Part shown: piece by piece, positions 54,577 to 63,651 of the stretch
Layout: the number at the start of each line of letters is the position of its first letter
How positions within the stretch are numbered: the first letter of the stretch is position 1
NCBI GenBank assembly: GCA_023460855.1
Contig: JAEWOS010000018.1
Coordinates: 270,808-334,807 of the forward strand
Reading direction: 5' to 3'
From: Bacteroidota bacterium
GTDB lineage: Bacteria > Bacteroidota > Bacteroidia > Flavobacteriales > Weeksellaceae
Length of the DNA: 64,000 nt
Translations under genes and position numbers: made by a program
Notes under the pieces: generated by a model
Told to the model about the DNA's origin: nothing
The model's database searches: none
Seen by the model: only the letters and a program-made list of their open reading frames with translations

Positions 54577-55458
54577 ATGCTCACAACCACTGATTTAACA
54601 AAAGAACAAATTCTGGAAATACTGGATGAAGCCATTCTTTTTTCCAAAGGAAAATCGGTGAAGGCAAAAAATCAGGTTTTTGTTTCGAATTTGTTTTTTG
54701 AAGACAGCACCCGCACAAAAACCAGTTTTGATGTTGCGGAACGCAGACTTGGTCTGGAGGTTATTCCGTTCGATGTTACGCATTCATCGGTGAATAAAGG
54801 CGAATCACTATACGATACGGTGAAAACGCTGGAAAATATCGGCGTGAATCTGGTGGTGATCCGTCACAAACAGAATGAATATTTTAAAGAACTTGGCGGA
54901 ATTACAATTCCCATCATTAACGGTGGCGACGGAACCGGAAATCACCCGTCACAAACGATGCTTGATTTGATGACCATCTATCAGGAATTTGGCAGGTTCG
55001 AAGATCTGAAGATCGGTATTGTAGGCGATGTTAAACATTCGCGTGTCGCAAATTCTGCATACGATGCCCTGCAAAAACTTGGCGCGGAAGTCTGGTTTTC
55101 TGGTCCGGAACAGTGGTTTGATAAAGATTCGGAAAACTTCAGAATCCTGGATGAAATTATTGCGGAAGTAGATGTTCTGATGCTGCTGAGAATTCAGCAT
55201 GAAAGACACAGCACTGAATTTCCGTACACTGCTGTAGAATATCACCAGAAGTTTGGACTGACAAAAGAACGGGAAAACAAAATGAAAGACAATTCCATCA
55301 TAATGCATCCCGCTCCGATAAACAGAGGTGTTGAAATTGACACTGATCTCGTGGAATGCAGTCGTTCGAGGATTTTTAGACAGATGGAAAACGGCGTTTA
55401 CGCAAGAATGGCAATTCTGAAAAATGCATTGGAACAGAGAGGAATTCAATTTGAATAA
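54577..55458 (+). CDS. pyrB: Aspartate carbamoyltransferase catalytic chain
   Basis: A 293-residue ATCase that joins carbamoyl phosphate to aspartate, the first committed step of pyrimidine synthesis. The carbamoyl-phosphate motif FFEDSTRTKTSFD is seen near residue 41, followed by HRPSQ-equivalent NHPSQTMLDL and the C-terminal HPAPINRGVEI. The ATG at 54577 is preferred; an upstream TTG at 54561 lies inside the attenuator. pyrI is absent, as is usual in flavobacteria. It begins after the attenuator and is followed without gap by carA. Confidence 0.95.
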   Translation: MLTTTDLTKEQILEILDEAILFSKGKSVKAKNQVFVSNLFFEDSTRTKTSFDVAERRLGLEVIPFDVTHSSVNKGESLYDTVKTLENIGVNLVVIRHKQNEYFKELGGITIPIINGGDGTGNHPSQTMLDLMTIYQEFGRFEDLKIGIVGDVKHSRVANSAYDALQKLGAEVWFSGPEQWFDKDSENFRILDEIIAEVDVLMLLRIQHERHSTEFPYTAVEYHQKFGLTKERENKMKDNSIIMHPAPINRGVEIDTDLVECSRSRIFRQMENGVYARMAILKNALEQRGIQFE

Positions 55459-56589
55459 ATGAATAAAAGTACAATGGTACAACAAAAGAAAAAATTAATA
55501 TTAGAATCCGGCGAGGTTTTTCACGGCAAAGGATTCGGGGCAGAACAGGAAACCGAAGGCGAAGTGGTTTTCAACACGGGAATGACCGGTTATCAGGAAC
55601 TGATATCCGATCCGTCATATTGCGGACAGATCGTTTGCATGACGTATCCGTTAATCGGAAATTATGGCATCAACCGCGACGATTACGAAAGCATGGAGCC
55701 TGCGATAAAAGGCCTGATAGTAAAAGAACTGTGCGATGTACCGTCCAATTTCCGTTCTCAGATGTCGCTTGATGAATTTTTTAAGCGGAAGGATCTTTCG
55801 GGAATTTGCGATATAGATACAAGAAGACTTACGAGAATTTTGCGCGACAAAGGCGTTGTGAAGGGAAAAATCGTTAATGAAGACGCAGATGAAAATGCCG
55901 TAATCGCAGATTTGAAATCCAAAACTTTTCCGAACGATCAGGTTTGCTATGTTTCCACAAAAAACAATTATGCAAGTCCGGGAAGAGGTTTAAAAGTGGT
56001 TCTCGTGGATTTCGGTTCCAAAAACGGAATTCTTCGCGAATTAAATCAGCGCGACTGCGACGTAACGGTAGTGTCACAACTGGTAACGGCGGACGATATT
56101 TTGCTGATGAATCCAGATGGTGTAATGCTTTCCAATGGTCCGGGCGATCCTGTGGATGTTCCGCATGCTTTGGAAATGATCAACGGAATTCTTGGAAAAG
56201 TTCCGATTTTCGGAATCTGTTTGGGACACCAGTTGATTTCTTTGGCGTGCGGAGCAAAAACCTACAAACTGAAATTCGGCCACCGTGGCGGAAATCATCC
56301 TGTTTTGGATTTGAAAAATAATAAAGTAGCCATCACTTCCCAAAATCATGGTTATGCCGTAGATCAGGAAAGTTTGAAAAACACCGATTTAGTTGAAACG
56401 CACATCGCATTGAACGACAGAACCAACGAAGGCGTGAAACATAAAATTCATCCTTGTTTTTCGGTTCAATATCACCCCGAAGCAAGTCCCGGCCCGGAAG
56501 ATGCGAATTATCTGTTTGATGAGTTCATAGAATTGATGTACCAGTTTAAGAACCGGGAACCGAGAGCCGAGAAACAAGACCATGCATAA
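55459..56589 (+). CDS. carA: Carbamoyl-phosphate synthase small chain
   Basis: The 376-residue glutamine amidotransferase subunit that feeds ammonia to CarB. Seen: the N-terminal domain (YQELISDPSYCGQIVCMTYP), the class I amidotransferase core with nucleophile Cys in FGICLGHQL and the HPE triad part in YHPEASPGPED. It starts at the base after the pyrB stop. Its last 12 codons (after LMYQFK) read through a 7-base repeat array (56545-56579), giving the odd tail NREPRAEKQDHA; standard CarA ends at about the preceding position. So an insertion has rewritten the C-terminus. The stop overlaps the next ORF by eight bases. Confidence 0.95.
   Translation: MNKSTMVQQKKKLILESGEVFHGKGFGAEQETEGEVVFNTGMTGYQELISDPSYCGQIVCMTYPLIGNYGINRDDYESMEPAIKGLIVKELCDVPSNFRSQMSLDEFFKRKDLSGICDIDTRRLTRILRDKGVVKGKIVNEDADENAVIADLKSKTFPNDQVCYVSTKNNYASPGRGLKVVLVDFGSKNGILRELNQRDCDVTVVSQLVTADDILLMNPDGVMLSNGPGDPVDVPHALEMINGILGKVPIFGICLGHQLISLACGAKTYKLKFGHRGGNHPVLDLKNNKVAITSQNHGYAVDQESLKNTDLVETHIALNDRTNEGVKHKIHPCFSVQYHPEASPGPEDANYLFDEFIELMYQFKNREPRAEKQDHA
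56545..56579 (-). repeat. Tandem 7-mer array inside the carA 3' end
   Basis: Five period-7 units read, on the plus strand, TTTAAGA, ACCGGGA, ACCGAGA, GCCGAGA, AACAAGA. On the minus strand they have the TCTNNNN form of the arrays at 56943 and 57568, so this one is inverted. AGAGCCGAGAAACAAGA (56563-56579) matches the reverse complement of 56957-56973 at 16 of 17 bases. Confidence 0.75.
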
Positions 56590-56929
56590 TTTTGAGAAAC
56601 TACTTTTTTGGCAAAAATCTATTGCTTTTGCAAAGAGGATTTATGTTTGTTGCACTACTATTTCGTCTGATGAAAAATTTGGATTAATTTCTCAAATGAA
56701 AAGGTCTGCAGTTTCAATTCCGTCAAATATTGCTGAAGGATCAGGAAGAAATTCCAATAAAGAATTTAATCATTTTCTTGCAGTTGCTTTAGGTTCTGCT
56801 TTCGAGTTACAAACACAATTGATTTTGACTAAGGAATTAGAACTTTTGGATAAAGAATTATGTAATGATCTCTTATCAGAACTAATTGAAATTCAAAAAA
56901 TGATTTACTCATTTAAAAATAAACTATAA
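56582..56929 (+). CDS. Four-helix-bundle protein (23S rRNA IVP family)
   Basis: A 115-residue helical protein of the S23/IVP family, with diagnostic LLFWQKSIAFAKRIYV, QMKRSAVSIPSNIAEGSGR and FLAVALGSAFELQTQL. Relatives are encoded inside intervening sequences of 23S rRNA genes; the protein forms a pentameric four-helix bundle with no known enzymatic role. Here it is inside the carA-carB operon. Its ORF is enclosed by a 17-base inverted repeat that could form an RNA stem, the same plan as an rRNA IVS. Its ATG lies in the last codons of carA. It looks like an insertion. Confidence 0.88.
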   Translation: MHNFEKLLFWQKSIAFAKRIYVCCTTISSDEKFGLISQMKRSAVSIPSNIAEGSGRNSNKEFNHFLAVALGSAFELQTQLILTKELELLDKELCNDLLSELIEIQKMIYSFKNKL

Positions 56930-56942
56930 AATAAGCAGTGAA

Positions 56943-56984
56943 TCGCGAATCTCGATTCTTGGTTCTCGGCTCTGATATCTAAAA
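56943..56984 (+). repeat. Tandem 7-mer array before grpB
   Basis: Six units of the form TCNNNNN: TCGCGAA, TCTCGAT, TCTTGGT, TCTCGGC, TCTGATA, TCTAAAA. The last unit shares its final A with the grpB ATG. It is the inverted partner of 56545-56579. Confidence 0.75.
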
Positions 56985-57565
56985 TGAAAAAACCTCTCAA
57001 TCAACTTTCCACAGAAGAATTGGGCCAACTTTTTCCGATAGAAATTGTTCCGTATAGTGATTCGTGGGCAAAAGATTTTGAGAACGAAAAAAATACTCTG
57101 CAAGAAAAGCTCGGAGAAAAGACAGCATTGAGAATTGAACATTTCGGTAGCACTGCAGTGAACGGACTTTCAGCGAAACCGATTATTGATATTCTGATTG
57201 AAATTCCTGTTCTGACTGAATCTTTGAAACAGGAAATCATCTCAAAAATGTCAGAACTAGATTATCAGTTCATCTGGAGAACAGACAATGAAATTCCCTA
57301 CATGAATTTCGTGAAAGGTTACACGCCGGAAGGTTTTTCAGGGAAAACTTTTCATGTTCACATGGCGGATAAGAATCATAATCTTTGGGACAGAATTTAT
57401 TTCCGTGATTATCTGAGATTATATCCTGAAGTTGCAAAACAGTATGAAAACCTGAAAATTGAACTTGCGGAAAAATATCGGTTTAACCGTGAAGATTACA
57501 CCGAAGCAAAATCGGATTTCATCAAATCAGTCACCGAAAAAGCAGTAAAAGAATTAAAAAACTAA
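56984..57565 (+). CDS. GrpB-family protein
   Basis: A 193-residue GrpB (UPF0157) protein, a nucleotidyltransferase-like fold. Typical features are IEIVPYSDSWAKDFENEK, RIEHFGSTAVNGLSAKPIIDILIE and the later HVHMADKNHNLWDRIYFRDYL. The family includes dephospho-CoA kinase C-terminal domains, yet stand-alone roles are not established. It sits in the pyr operon between the four-helix gene and carB and has 12-base similar ends before and after (TCTGATATCTAA and TCTCATATCTAA). The pyr operon does not need it, so insertion with the repeats is inferred. Confidence 0.88.
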   Translation: MKKPLNQLSTEELGQLFPIEIVPYSDSWAKDFENEKNTLQEKLGEKTALRIEHFGSTAVNGLSAKPIIDILIEIPVLTESLKQEIISKMSELDYQFIWRTDNEIPYMNFVKGYTPEGFSGKTFHVHMADKNHNLWDRIYFRDYLRLYPEVAKQYENLKIELAEKYRFNREDYTEAKSDFIKSVTEKAVKELKN

Positions 57566-57567
57566 AA

Positions 57568-57602
57568 TCTGATGTCTGCAATCTGACATCTCATATCTAA
57601 TA
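57568..57602 (+). repeat. Tandem 7-mer array before carB
   Basis: Five units TCTGATG, TCTGCAA, TCTGACA, TCTCATA, TCTAATA end two bases before the carB ATG. GATGTC...GACATC inside could also form a short stem. Confidence 0.75.
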
Positions 57603-57604
57603 AA

Positions 57605-60600
57605 ATGAAAAGAACCGACATAAAAACAATCTTAGTAATAGGAAGCGGCCCAATTATTATTGGACAAGCTGCAGAATTCGATTATTCCGGAACTCAGGCG
57701 TGTCTGTCGCTGAAAGAGGAAGGGTACAGAGTCATTCTGATCAACTCGAATCCTGCAACAATTATGACCGATGTTGAAATTGCCGATAAGGTTTATATTG
57801 AACCGATTTCGCTTCAGTTTGTAAGTCATATCATCCGTAAAGAACGTCCTGATGCACTTTTGCCGACTTTAGGCGGACAAACCGGACTGAATATGGCCGT
57901 TGAATTACAGAAATCTGGAATTTTGGAAGAATGCAATGTTGAAGTTTTGGGAACGAAACTTTCCGCTATCAACCAGGCCGAAGACCGTGATCTGTTCCGC
58001 GAACTGATGCGCGAACTCAACGAGCCGGTTCCTGAAAGTGACATTGTTTCCACGGTTGAAGGCGCACTGAATTTCGCCAATGAAATCGGTTATCCGGTGA
58101 TTGTGCGTCCCGCTTTTACGATGGGTGGAACAGGAGGTGGAATTGCTTCGGATGAAACCCAACTTCGGGAAATTGCCGAACTCGGTTTGAAACATTCGCC
58201 GGTAACGCAGTGTCTGATTGAAAAATCTATCGCCGGTTTTAAGGAAATTGAATACGAAGTAATGCGCGACGCGAACGACAACGCGATTGTGGTTTGTAAT
58301 ATGGAAAACATCGATCCGGTCGGGGTTCACACTGGAGATTCCATTGTTGTGGCGCCTTCGCAAACGCTTTCGGACAGAGAATATCAGCTTCTGAGAAATG
58401 CTTCCCTGAAAATTATCAGAGCGCTCGGAATTGAAGGTGGTTGCAACGTTCAGCTGGCTTTGGATCCGCATTCTTTCAATTATTATATCATCGAAGTTAA
58501 TCCAAGAGTTTCGCGTTCATCGGCTTTGGCAAGTAAAGCAACGGGTTATCCGATTGCAAAAATTGCAGCGAAAATTGCGGTGGGTTTAACGCTTGATGAA
58601 ATCATGAATCCGGTTACAGGAAAGACTTACGCGTGTTTCGAGCCGGCTCTGGATTATGTGGTGACGAAATTCCCGAGATTTCCGTTCGATAAATTTGAAA
58701 CCGCCGACAGAAGACTTTCCACACAAATGAAAGCAACCGGAGAAGTGATGGCCATCGGTAGAAATTTCGAGGAAAGTTTACAGAAAGCCATTCGTTCTCT
58801 AGAAACCGGAATCCGTCATTTAGGCTTAAAAACCAAACAGGCAGAAGCGTTGAAAGATGATGAAATACAAAGGAGAATTTGTGTGTGTGATGACGAAAGA
58901 CTGTTCATTATTGGTGATGCGTTGAGACGCGGTTACGACTGGGAACAGATTGTCGAGTGGAGCAAAATCGATAAATTCTTCATCTGGAAAATCAAAAAAC
59001 TGGTTGATTTTGAGAAAACAATCACTGAAAATCAATTCGACAAAGAAACTTTAATTGAAGCCAAAAAACTTGGTTTCTCTGATGTAAATATCGGTCATTT
59101 ATGGAATGTTTCGAACCGTGAAGTATTCGATTTCAGAAAGCAGAACGGGATTATGCCGGTTTACAAAATGGTTGATACCTGCGCTGCAGAATTCGAATCT
59201 GAAACACCATATTTCTATGGAACTTACGAGGAAGAAAACGAAAGCATCGTAACGGAAAAGGAAAAAGTAATCGTTCTTGGTTCCGGCCCGATCAGAATTG
59301 GTCAGGGTGTGGAATTCGATTATGCGACGGTGCATTCGGTTTGGGCAATTCAGGAAATGGGTTACGAGGCGATTATCATCAACAATAACCCGGAAACGGT
59401 TTCTACAGATTTCTCGATTTCCGATAAATTGTATTTTGAGCCTTTAACAGAAGAAGATGTGATGAACATCATTGAACTCGAAAAACCAAAAGGCGTTGTC
59501 GTGCAGTTTGGCGGACAAACGGCGATTAATTTGGCAGATAAACTTGCAGCTCACGGTGTGAAAATTTTAGGAACTTCACTCGAAGATTTGGATCGTGCTG
59601 AAAACCGCGACAAATTTGAAAAAGCCCTTCAGGAACTGGAAATTCCGCAGCCAAAAGGTCAGACTTCCCATTCCAAGGAAGGTGCGATTAAAATTGCCAA
59701 CGAAATCGGTTATCCGGTTTTGGTTCGTCCGAGTTATGTTTTAGGCGGTCGCGCAATGGAAATTGTTTACAACGAAACCGAGCTCGCTCATTATATGGAA
59801 CACGCCGTGGAAGTGGATCCTGAAAGACCGGTTTTGGTGGACAAATATATGGTGGGAAAAGAAGTTGAAGTAGATGCAATCTGTGATGGCGAAACTGTTG
59901 TGATTCCCGGAATTATGGAGCATATCGAGAGAGCGGGAGTTCATTCCGGTGATTCGATTGCTGTTTATCCGCCGCAGAATATCAACGAAAAATGTTATCA
60001 GGATTTAATTGACTACACCATAAAACTTGCAAAAGGCCTGAAAGTCGTTGGTTTGATGAATATTCAGTACGTTCTGTTTGAAAATCAGGTGTATGTGATT
60101 GAGGTGAATCCACGTTCATCGAGAACCGTTCCATTTCTTTCCAAAATTACTGATGTTCCGATGGCGAATTTGGCTACCAAAGCCATTCTGGGTGCAAAAC
60201 TGAAAGATTTGGGTTACGAAAACGGACTCGTTCCTGAAAAAGAAGGCGTTTTCGTAAAAGTTCCGGTTTTCTCTTTCTCAAAACTCACGAAAGTGGATAT
60301 TTCTCTCGGCCCTGAAATGAAATCTACCGGAGAAGTAATGGGCAAAGACAGCACTTTAGAAAAAGCCTTGTATAAAGGATTTATCGCGGCCGGAAGAAAA
60401 GTTCCGACACATGGTGCAATTTTGTTCACAGTTGCCGATAAACATAAAGAAGAAGCAGCAGTTTTTGCCAAGCGTTTCCACGATGTAGGTTTCAGAATTT
60501 GGGCAACCGAAGGAACCGCGAAATATTTCGAAGAACAGGGAATCCCGGTGAAAATCGGTTACAAAATCGGCGAGGAAGACGTGAATTTGATTGATTTAAT

Positions 60601-60784
60601 TCAAAAAGGAAAAGTTCAATACGTTGTAAATACGACTACCAAAGGAAAACAGGCAGAAAGAGACGGTTTCCAAATCCGCAGAATGTCGGTGGAAAATGGC
60701 GTTCCGTGTCTGACCTCAATGGATACCGTGGAAGCAATTTTGAAGGTGATTGAGAGTATGAGTTTTAAGATGGAAGTGATGTAA
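57605..60784 (+). CDS. carB: Carbamoyl-phosphate synthase large chain
   Basis: A 1059-residue synthetase that makes carbamoyl phosphate from bicarbonate, ammonia (via CarA) and two ATP. Two homologous ATP-grasp halves are visible: IGSGPIIIGQAAEFDYSG at the start and LGSGPIRIGQGVEFDYA near residue 557, with ATP-binding regions PAFTMGGTGGG and PSYVLGGRAME. The C-terminal part (about 930 onward) is the MGS-like allosteric domain. It is separated from carA by about 1 kb holding the four-helix and GrpB genes. The array at 57568-57602 replaces any obvious ribosome-binding region. Confidence 0.97.
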   Translation: MKRTDIKTILVIGSGPIIIGQAAEFDYSGTQACLSLKEEGYRVILINSNPATIMTDVEIADKVYIEPISLQFVSHIIRKERPDALLPTLGGQTGLNMAVELQKSGILEECNVEVLGTKLSAINQAEDRDLFRELMRELNEPVPESDIVSTVEGALNFANEIGYPVIVRPAFTMGGTGGGIASDETQLREIAELGLKHSPVTQCLIEKSIAGFKEIEYEVMRDANDNAIVVCNMENIDPVGVHTGDSIVVAPSQTLSDREYQLLRNASLKIIRALGIEGGCNVQLALDPHSFNYYIIEVNPRVSRSSALASKATGYPIAKIAAKIAVGLTLDEIMNPVTGKTYACFEPALDYVVTKFPRFPFDKFETADRRLSTQMKATGEVMAIGRNFEESLQKAIRSLETGIRHLGLKTKQAEALKDDEIQRRICVCDDERLFIIGDALRRGYDWEQIVEWSKIDKFFIWKIKKLVDFEKTITENQFDKETLIEAKKLGFSDVNIGHLWNVSNREVFDFRKQNGIMPVYKMVDTCAAEFESETPYFYGTYEEENESIVTEKEKVIVLGSGPIRIGQGVEFDYATVHSVWAIQEMGYEAIIINNNPETVSTDFSISDKLYFEPLTEEDVMNIIELEKPKGVVVQFGGQTAINLADKLAAHGVKILGTSLEDLDRAENRDKFEKALQELEIPQPKGQTSHSKEGAIKIANEIGYPVLVRPSYVLGGRAMEIVYNETELAHYMEHAVEVDPERPVLVDKYMVGKEVEVDAICDGETVVIPGIMEHIERAGVHSGDSIAVYPPQNINEKCYQDLIDYTIKLAKGLKVVGLMNIQYVLFENQVYVIEVNPRSSRTVPFLSKITDVPMANLATKAILGAKLKDLGYENGLVPEKEGVFVKVPVFSFSKLTKVDISLGPEMKSTGEVMGKDSTLEKALYKGFIAAGRKVPTHGAILFTVADKHKEEAAVFAKRFHDVGFRIWATEGTAKYFEEQGIPVKIGYKIGEEDVNLIDLIQKGKVQYVVNTTTKGKQAERDGFQIRRMSVENGVPCLTSMDTVEAILKVIESMSFKMEVM

Positions 60785-60808
60785 CTTAATTGACTTTTTT
60801 ATAAAACA

Positions 60809-60841
60809 GAAGCCGACTTACATATTTTGCAAGCCGGCTTC
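60809..60841 (+). terminator. Hairpin between convergent genes
   Basis: GAAGCCGACTT and AAGCCGGCTTC form an 11-base-pair stem with one mismatch (60809-60819 with 60831-60841). T-runs are better on the minus side, so it may serve both carB and the opposite gene. Confidence 0.7.
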
Positions 60842-60869
60842 ATTATTGAAAAGGATATAAAATTAGGAG

Positions 60870-63443
60870 TTACTTTTTGATAAATTTCGCACTGAACGTT
60901 TTCTTATCCCTTGTCTCGCCGGTCACGATATAATTTCCTGCGGGAAGGTTCTGAACATTCACATCTTTTCCTGCAATTTTTGATCGCACTAATTTCCCGT
61001 CCATGCTGTAGATTTTGGCATTCGTTACATCTTCTGCGAAGAAGAGCCTGTCGCTTACGGGATTTGGATAGATTTTTAGTTTTTTATTTTGGGCAGTTTC
61101 CGAAACTCCTAATGCATATCTGTCCGGATTTGCGATGAGTAAATCATCACAGTAATCAACCGGGAAAACATCCCATTCCGTTGCATTATATGTTGTGGAT
61201 GGATTATACACATTTCGCCACAAAGAAACATCCTGACCAAAAACAGCCGAACTGTTGAAATTTCCCACAATATCTATCAATACACCATTTTTGAAAAGAC
61301 CTATCGGATCGTTTCCGTCAAAATCCATGGGAGAAAGGGTTTCAAAATCAGGATCGAACCAGCAGTTAAAATTTGCATTTGTATTTGTTATTACATAGGC
61401 TTCATCGGTATCAATAAATCCTGATAGCTGATAATTTCCAATCCAGGGACCACTTCCGTTTACCCGCTTACGAATCGAATACATACTCATATCAATAAGA
61501 TTTGCCGTAGGATTGGTAATTTCAAGTGCTTTATTATCACCAGTACCTTCTACATATTCCGAAATGTATAAATCCGTGCCGAACTGCGGATCGAAAAGCG
61601 TAGTAGCGCTTACTGTATTACTGTTAGGAGAAACATTTCCGAAAAGATCTTTGGCACGTACATAAAATGAATACGTTGTATTTGCTGCGAGTCCGGGAAC
61701 GGTAATAGTGGTTCCAGTTACGTATCCGTAATAAACACCGTTCATAAAAACATCGTAGCTGGTAACGCCGACATTGTCAGTAGCTGCCGTCCAAGATAAA
61801 CTTACAGAATTGGTCGTAGTTCCCGTTACGGTTAAGTTTAGCGGAGCTGTTGGTGGTGTGGTGTCCACAGGAATTGTAGTCCATGGAGATGTTGTTGCAA
61901 TAAAAGCATCAAAAGATGCCGTATCTCCACCTGACAGAGGAATTCCATCGTAAAGAGTATTATTTCGATAAGAACCAACCATAACTAGTTCTCCGTTTAA
62001 TTTTAAGGCTAATTTATCAACACCTTCCGAAACAATAGTACCTAATGCCTTTGCTCGGATACAGTTTCCAGCGGGGGTGTATTCAGCTAAAGCAATATCT
62101 GCTCCGTGACTTGTTGAGCTCCAGTTTGGATACATACTGTGATAAACAATCTGCCCATTTCCAAAATCCATATCAGGATGATCTATAGTACCAGTATAAA
62201 TGATGTTGCCATCAGGTTTTACGATGACATCTTCTCCAAACTCACTTCTCATGTGCAAGTTGCTTCCACTGCTGGGTCCGGGATTTTTGCCCCAAATCAT
62301 GGTACCATTATTATCCATTTTGAAAAGTAAAGCGTCATTGGCAGTAGCATAAAAATTGTCATTTACCAATACATCCGGTCCGAAATTAAAAGTACCGTTG
62401 TTAAGTGTTCCGGCAGCGTAAATGTTGTTACTGGCATCAATATCAAATCCCAGTATAAAACCCGCTCCATCCGGTCTCGAGTTCCAGATTAGAGACCCGG
62501 TTGAACTGTCAATTTTCATGATATAGGCACCTTCAACAATTAATGGACTCCCGCTGGAAATTAACTGGCCATCATAATACTGATCATCATAAACCTGACC
62601 TGTAATAATCAGTTCATTTAAATTATTTAACTTCATTAATCCAGGTACACAAAAACTGGATGAAGTCATCTGCTTTGCCCAAATCAGATTTCCAGAACTG
62701 TTAAATTTCGCGACAATTACAGAATTACTCCCATTTACAGGATTAGGACTGCTGAAGGTTACCCCATCAAAGGTTACAGACGTAGCATCCAGCTCAATTT
62801 GTGTGTAAATGTTTCCTGAATTATCAGTAGTTACAGAATGTATTTTCACCCCTGCAATATTAGACGGTGGTCCATACGGATAATTGTTATCATTTGCCTC
62901 GAATATTTTTTCCCAAAGTAAATTTCCATTGTTGTCAAGTTTTGCAATGATTCCGTGCATTGTTGGTGTATTAGGAAAATTATGAGCGTTACCAAAAAAG
63001 TGGCCGGGAGCGCCATTAAATTCTCCAACAGTGATAATATTATTGTTGTTATCCAATGCTATCCTTCTGATTCTTTCTCTAGCTTTTCCCTGAGTCCTTT
63101 TAGCCCACAGTACTGTACCTGTAGAATTCTGTTTTACCAAAAGTGCATCAGAAACATAACTGTTACCACCTGGCAAACTAACAATTGGAGGATTAGGGAG
63201 CGTCATCTGATTGCCGATGTGAAAAGGCTGGTTCAGACCGGCACTGCCTGGGCTAGTAATTCGCATCTCATAAACAGAATAGACATTGTCCTGGCTGTCT
63301 GTTAGCACATATTTTGCTTCATCAGTCGTATTTGTATAAACCGGCATAGCAGTTTGCACTGTCGGCAGCTGGGCAAAAATGGAAGTTTGTATTAAAATGC
63401 CCAGTGCTGTTAAAAATATTCGAAATTTTAAATTTTTATTCAT
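60870..63443 (-). CDS. Large T9SS-secreted beta-propeller/FnIII/lamin-tail protein
   Basis: An 857-residue exported protein. Order: signal peptide (about residues 1-25, ending IFAQ), a propeller-like region of SBBP-type repeats to about 520 (GNLLWEKIFEANDNN, GNLIWAKQMTSSS and similar), a fibronectin type III domain (about 530-615), a lamin-tail-like domain starting DLYISEYVEGTGDNKALEI (about 620-760) and a type A T9SS sorting domain (from KLKIYPNPVSDRLFFAE to the end KFIKK). It is probably anchored on the surface or released; function is unknown, with adhesion or extracellular processing being usual guesses. It has its own TATCTTTG promoter on the minus strand. Confidence 0.9.
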   Translation of the reverse strand: MNKNLKFRIFLTALGILIQTSIFAQLPTVQTAMPVYTNTTDEAKYVLTDSQDNVYSVYEMRITSPGSAGLNQPFHIGNQMTLPNPPIVSLPGGNSYVSDALLVKQNSTGTVLWAKRTQGKARERIRRIALDNNNNIITVGEFNGAPGHFFGNAHNFPNTPTMHGIIAKLDNNGNLLWEKIFEANDNNYPYGPPSNIAGVKIHSVTTDNSGNIYTQIELDATSVTFDGVTFSSPNPVNGSNSVIVAKFNSSGNLIWAKQMTSSSFCVPGLMKLNNLNELIITGQVYDDQYYDGQLISSGSPLIVEGAYIMKIDSSTGSLIWNSRPDGAGFILGFDIDASNNIYAAGTLNNGTFNFGPDVLVNDNFYATANDALLFKMDNNGTMIWGKNPGPSSGSNLHMRSEFGEDVIVKPDGNIIYTGTIDHPDMDFGNGQIVYHSMYPNWSSTSHGADIALAEYTPAGNCIRAKALGTIVSEGVDKLALKLNGELVMVGSYRNNTLYDGIPLSGGDTASFDAFIATTSPWTTIPVDTTPPTAPLNLTVTGTTTNSVSLSWTAATDNVGVTSYDVFMNGVYYGYVTGTTITVPGLAANTTYSFYVRAKDLFGNVSPNSNTVSATTLFDPQFGTDLYISEYVEGTGDNKALEITNPTANLIDMSMYSIRKRVNGSGPWIGNYQLSGFIDTDEAYVITNTNANFNCWFDPDFETLSPMDFDGNDPIGLFKNGVLIDIVGNFNSSAVFGQDVSLWRNVYNPSTTYNATEWDVFPVDYCDDLLIANPDRYALGVSETAQNKKLKIYPNPVSDRLFFAEDVTNAKIYSMDGKLVRSKIAGKDVNVQNLPAGNYIVTGETRDKKTFSAKFIKK

Positions 63444-63460
63444 AACATAATAATTTTAAG

Positions 63461-63468
63461 CAAAGATA
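63461..63468 (-). promoter_or_regulatory. -7 element for the large T9SS protein
   Basis: TATCTTTG on the minus strand, 17 bases before the ATG at 63443. The rest of the 63444-63651 gap is AT-rich with nothing else I can name. Confidence 0.6.
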
Positions 63469-63651
63469 TTTAAAAAAAGAAAAAAAACTATACCTAAAAA
63501 TTTGTATTTTTTTGAGCTGAGAATTCATACAAATCATTATTTTGTTATAATAATTCCTTCACATAATACTGTGAATTTGCCCAAAAGCGATTTTTTTTTA
63601 ATTCCGAAAAGAAACGCTGTGAATTGAATTATTTCTTTCATTTGTAAATTA

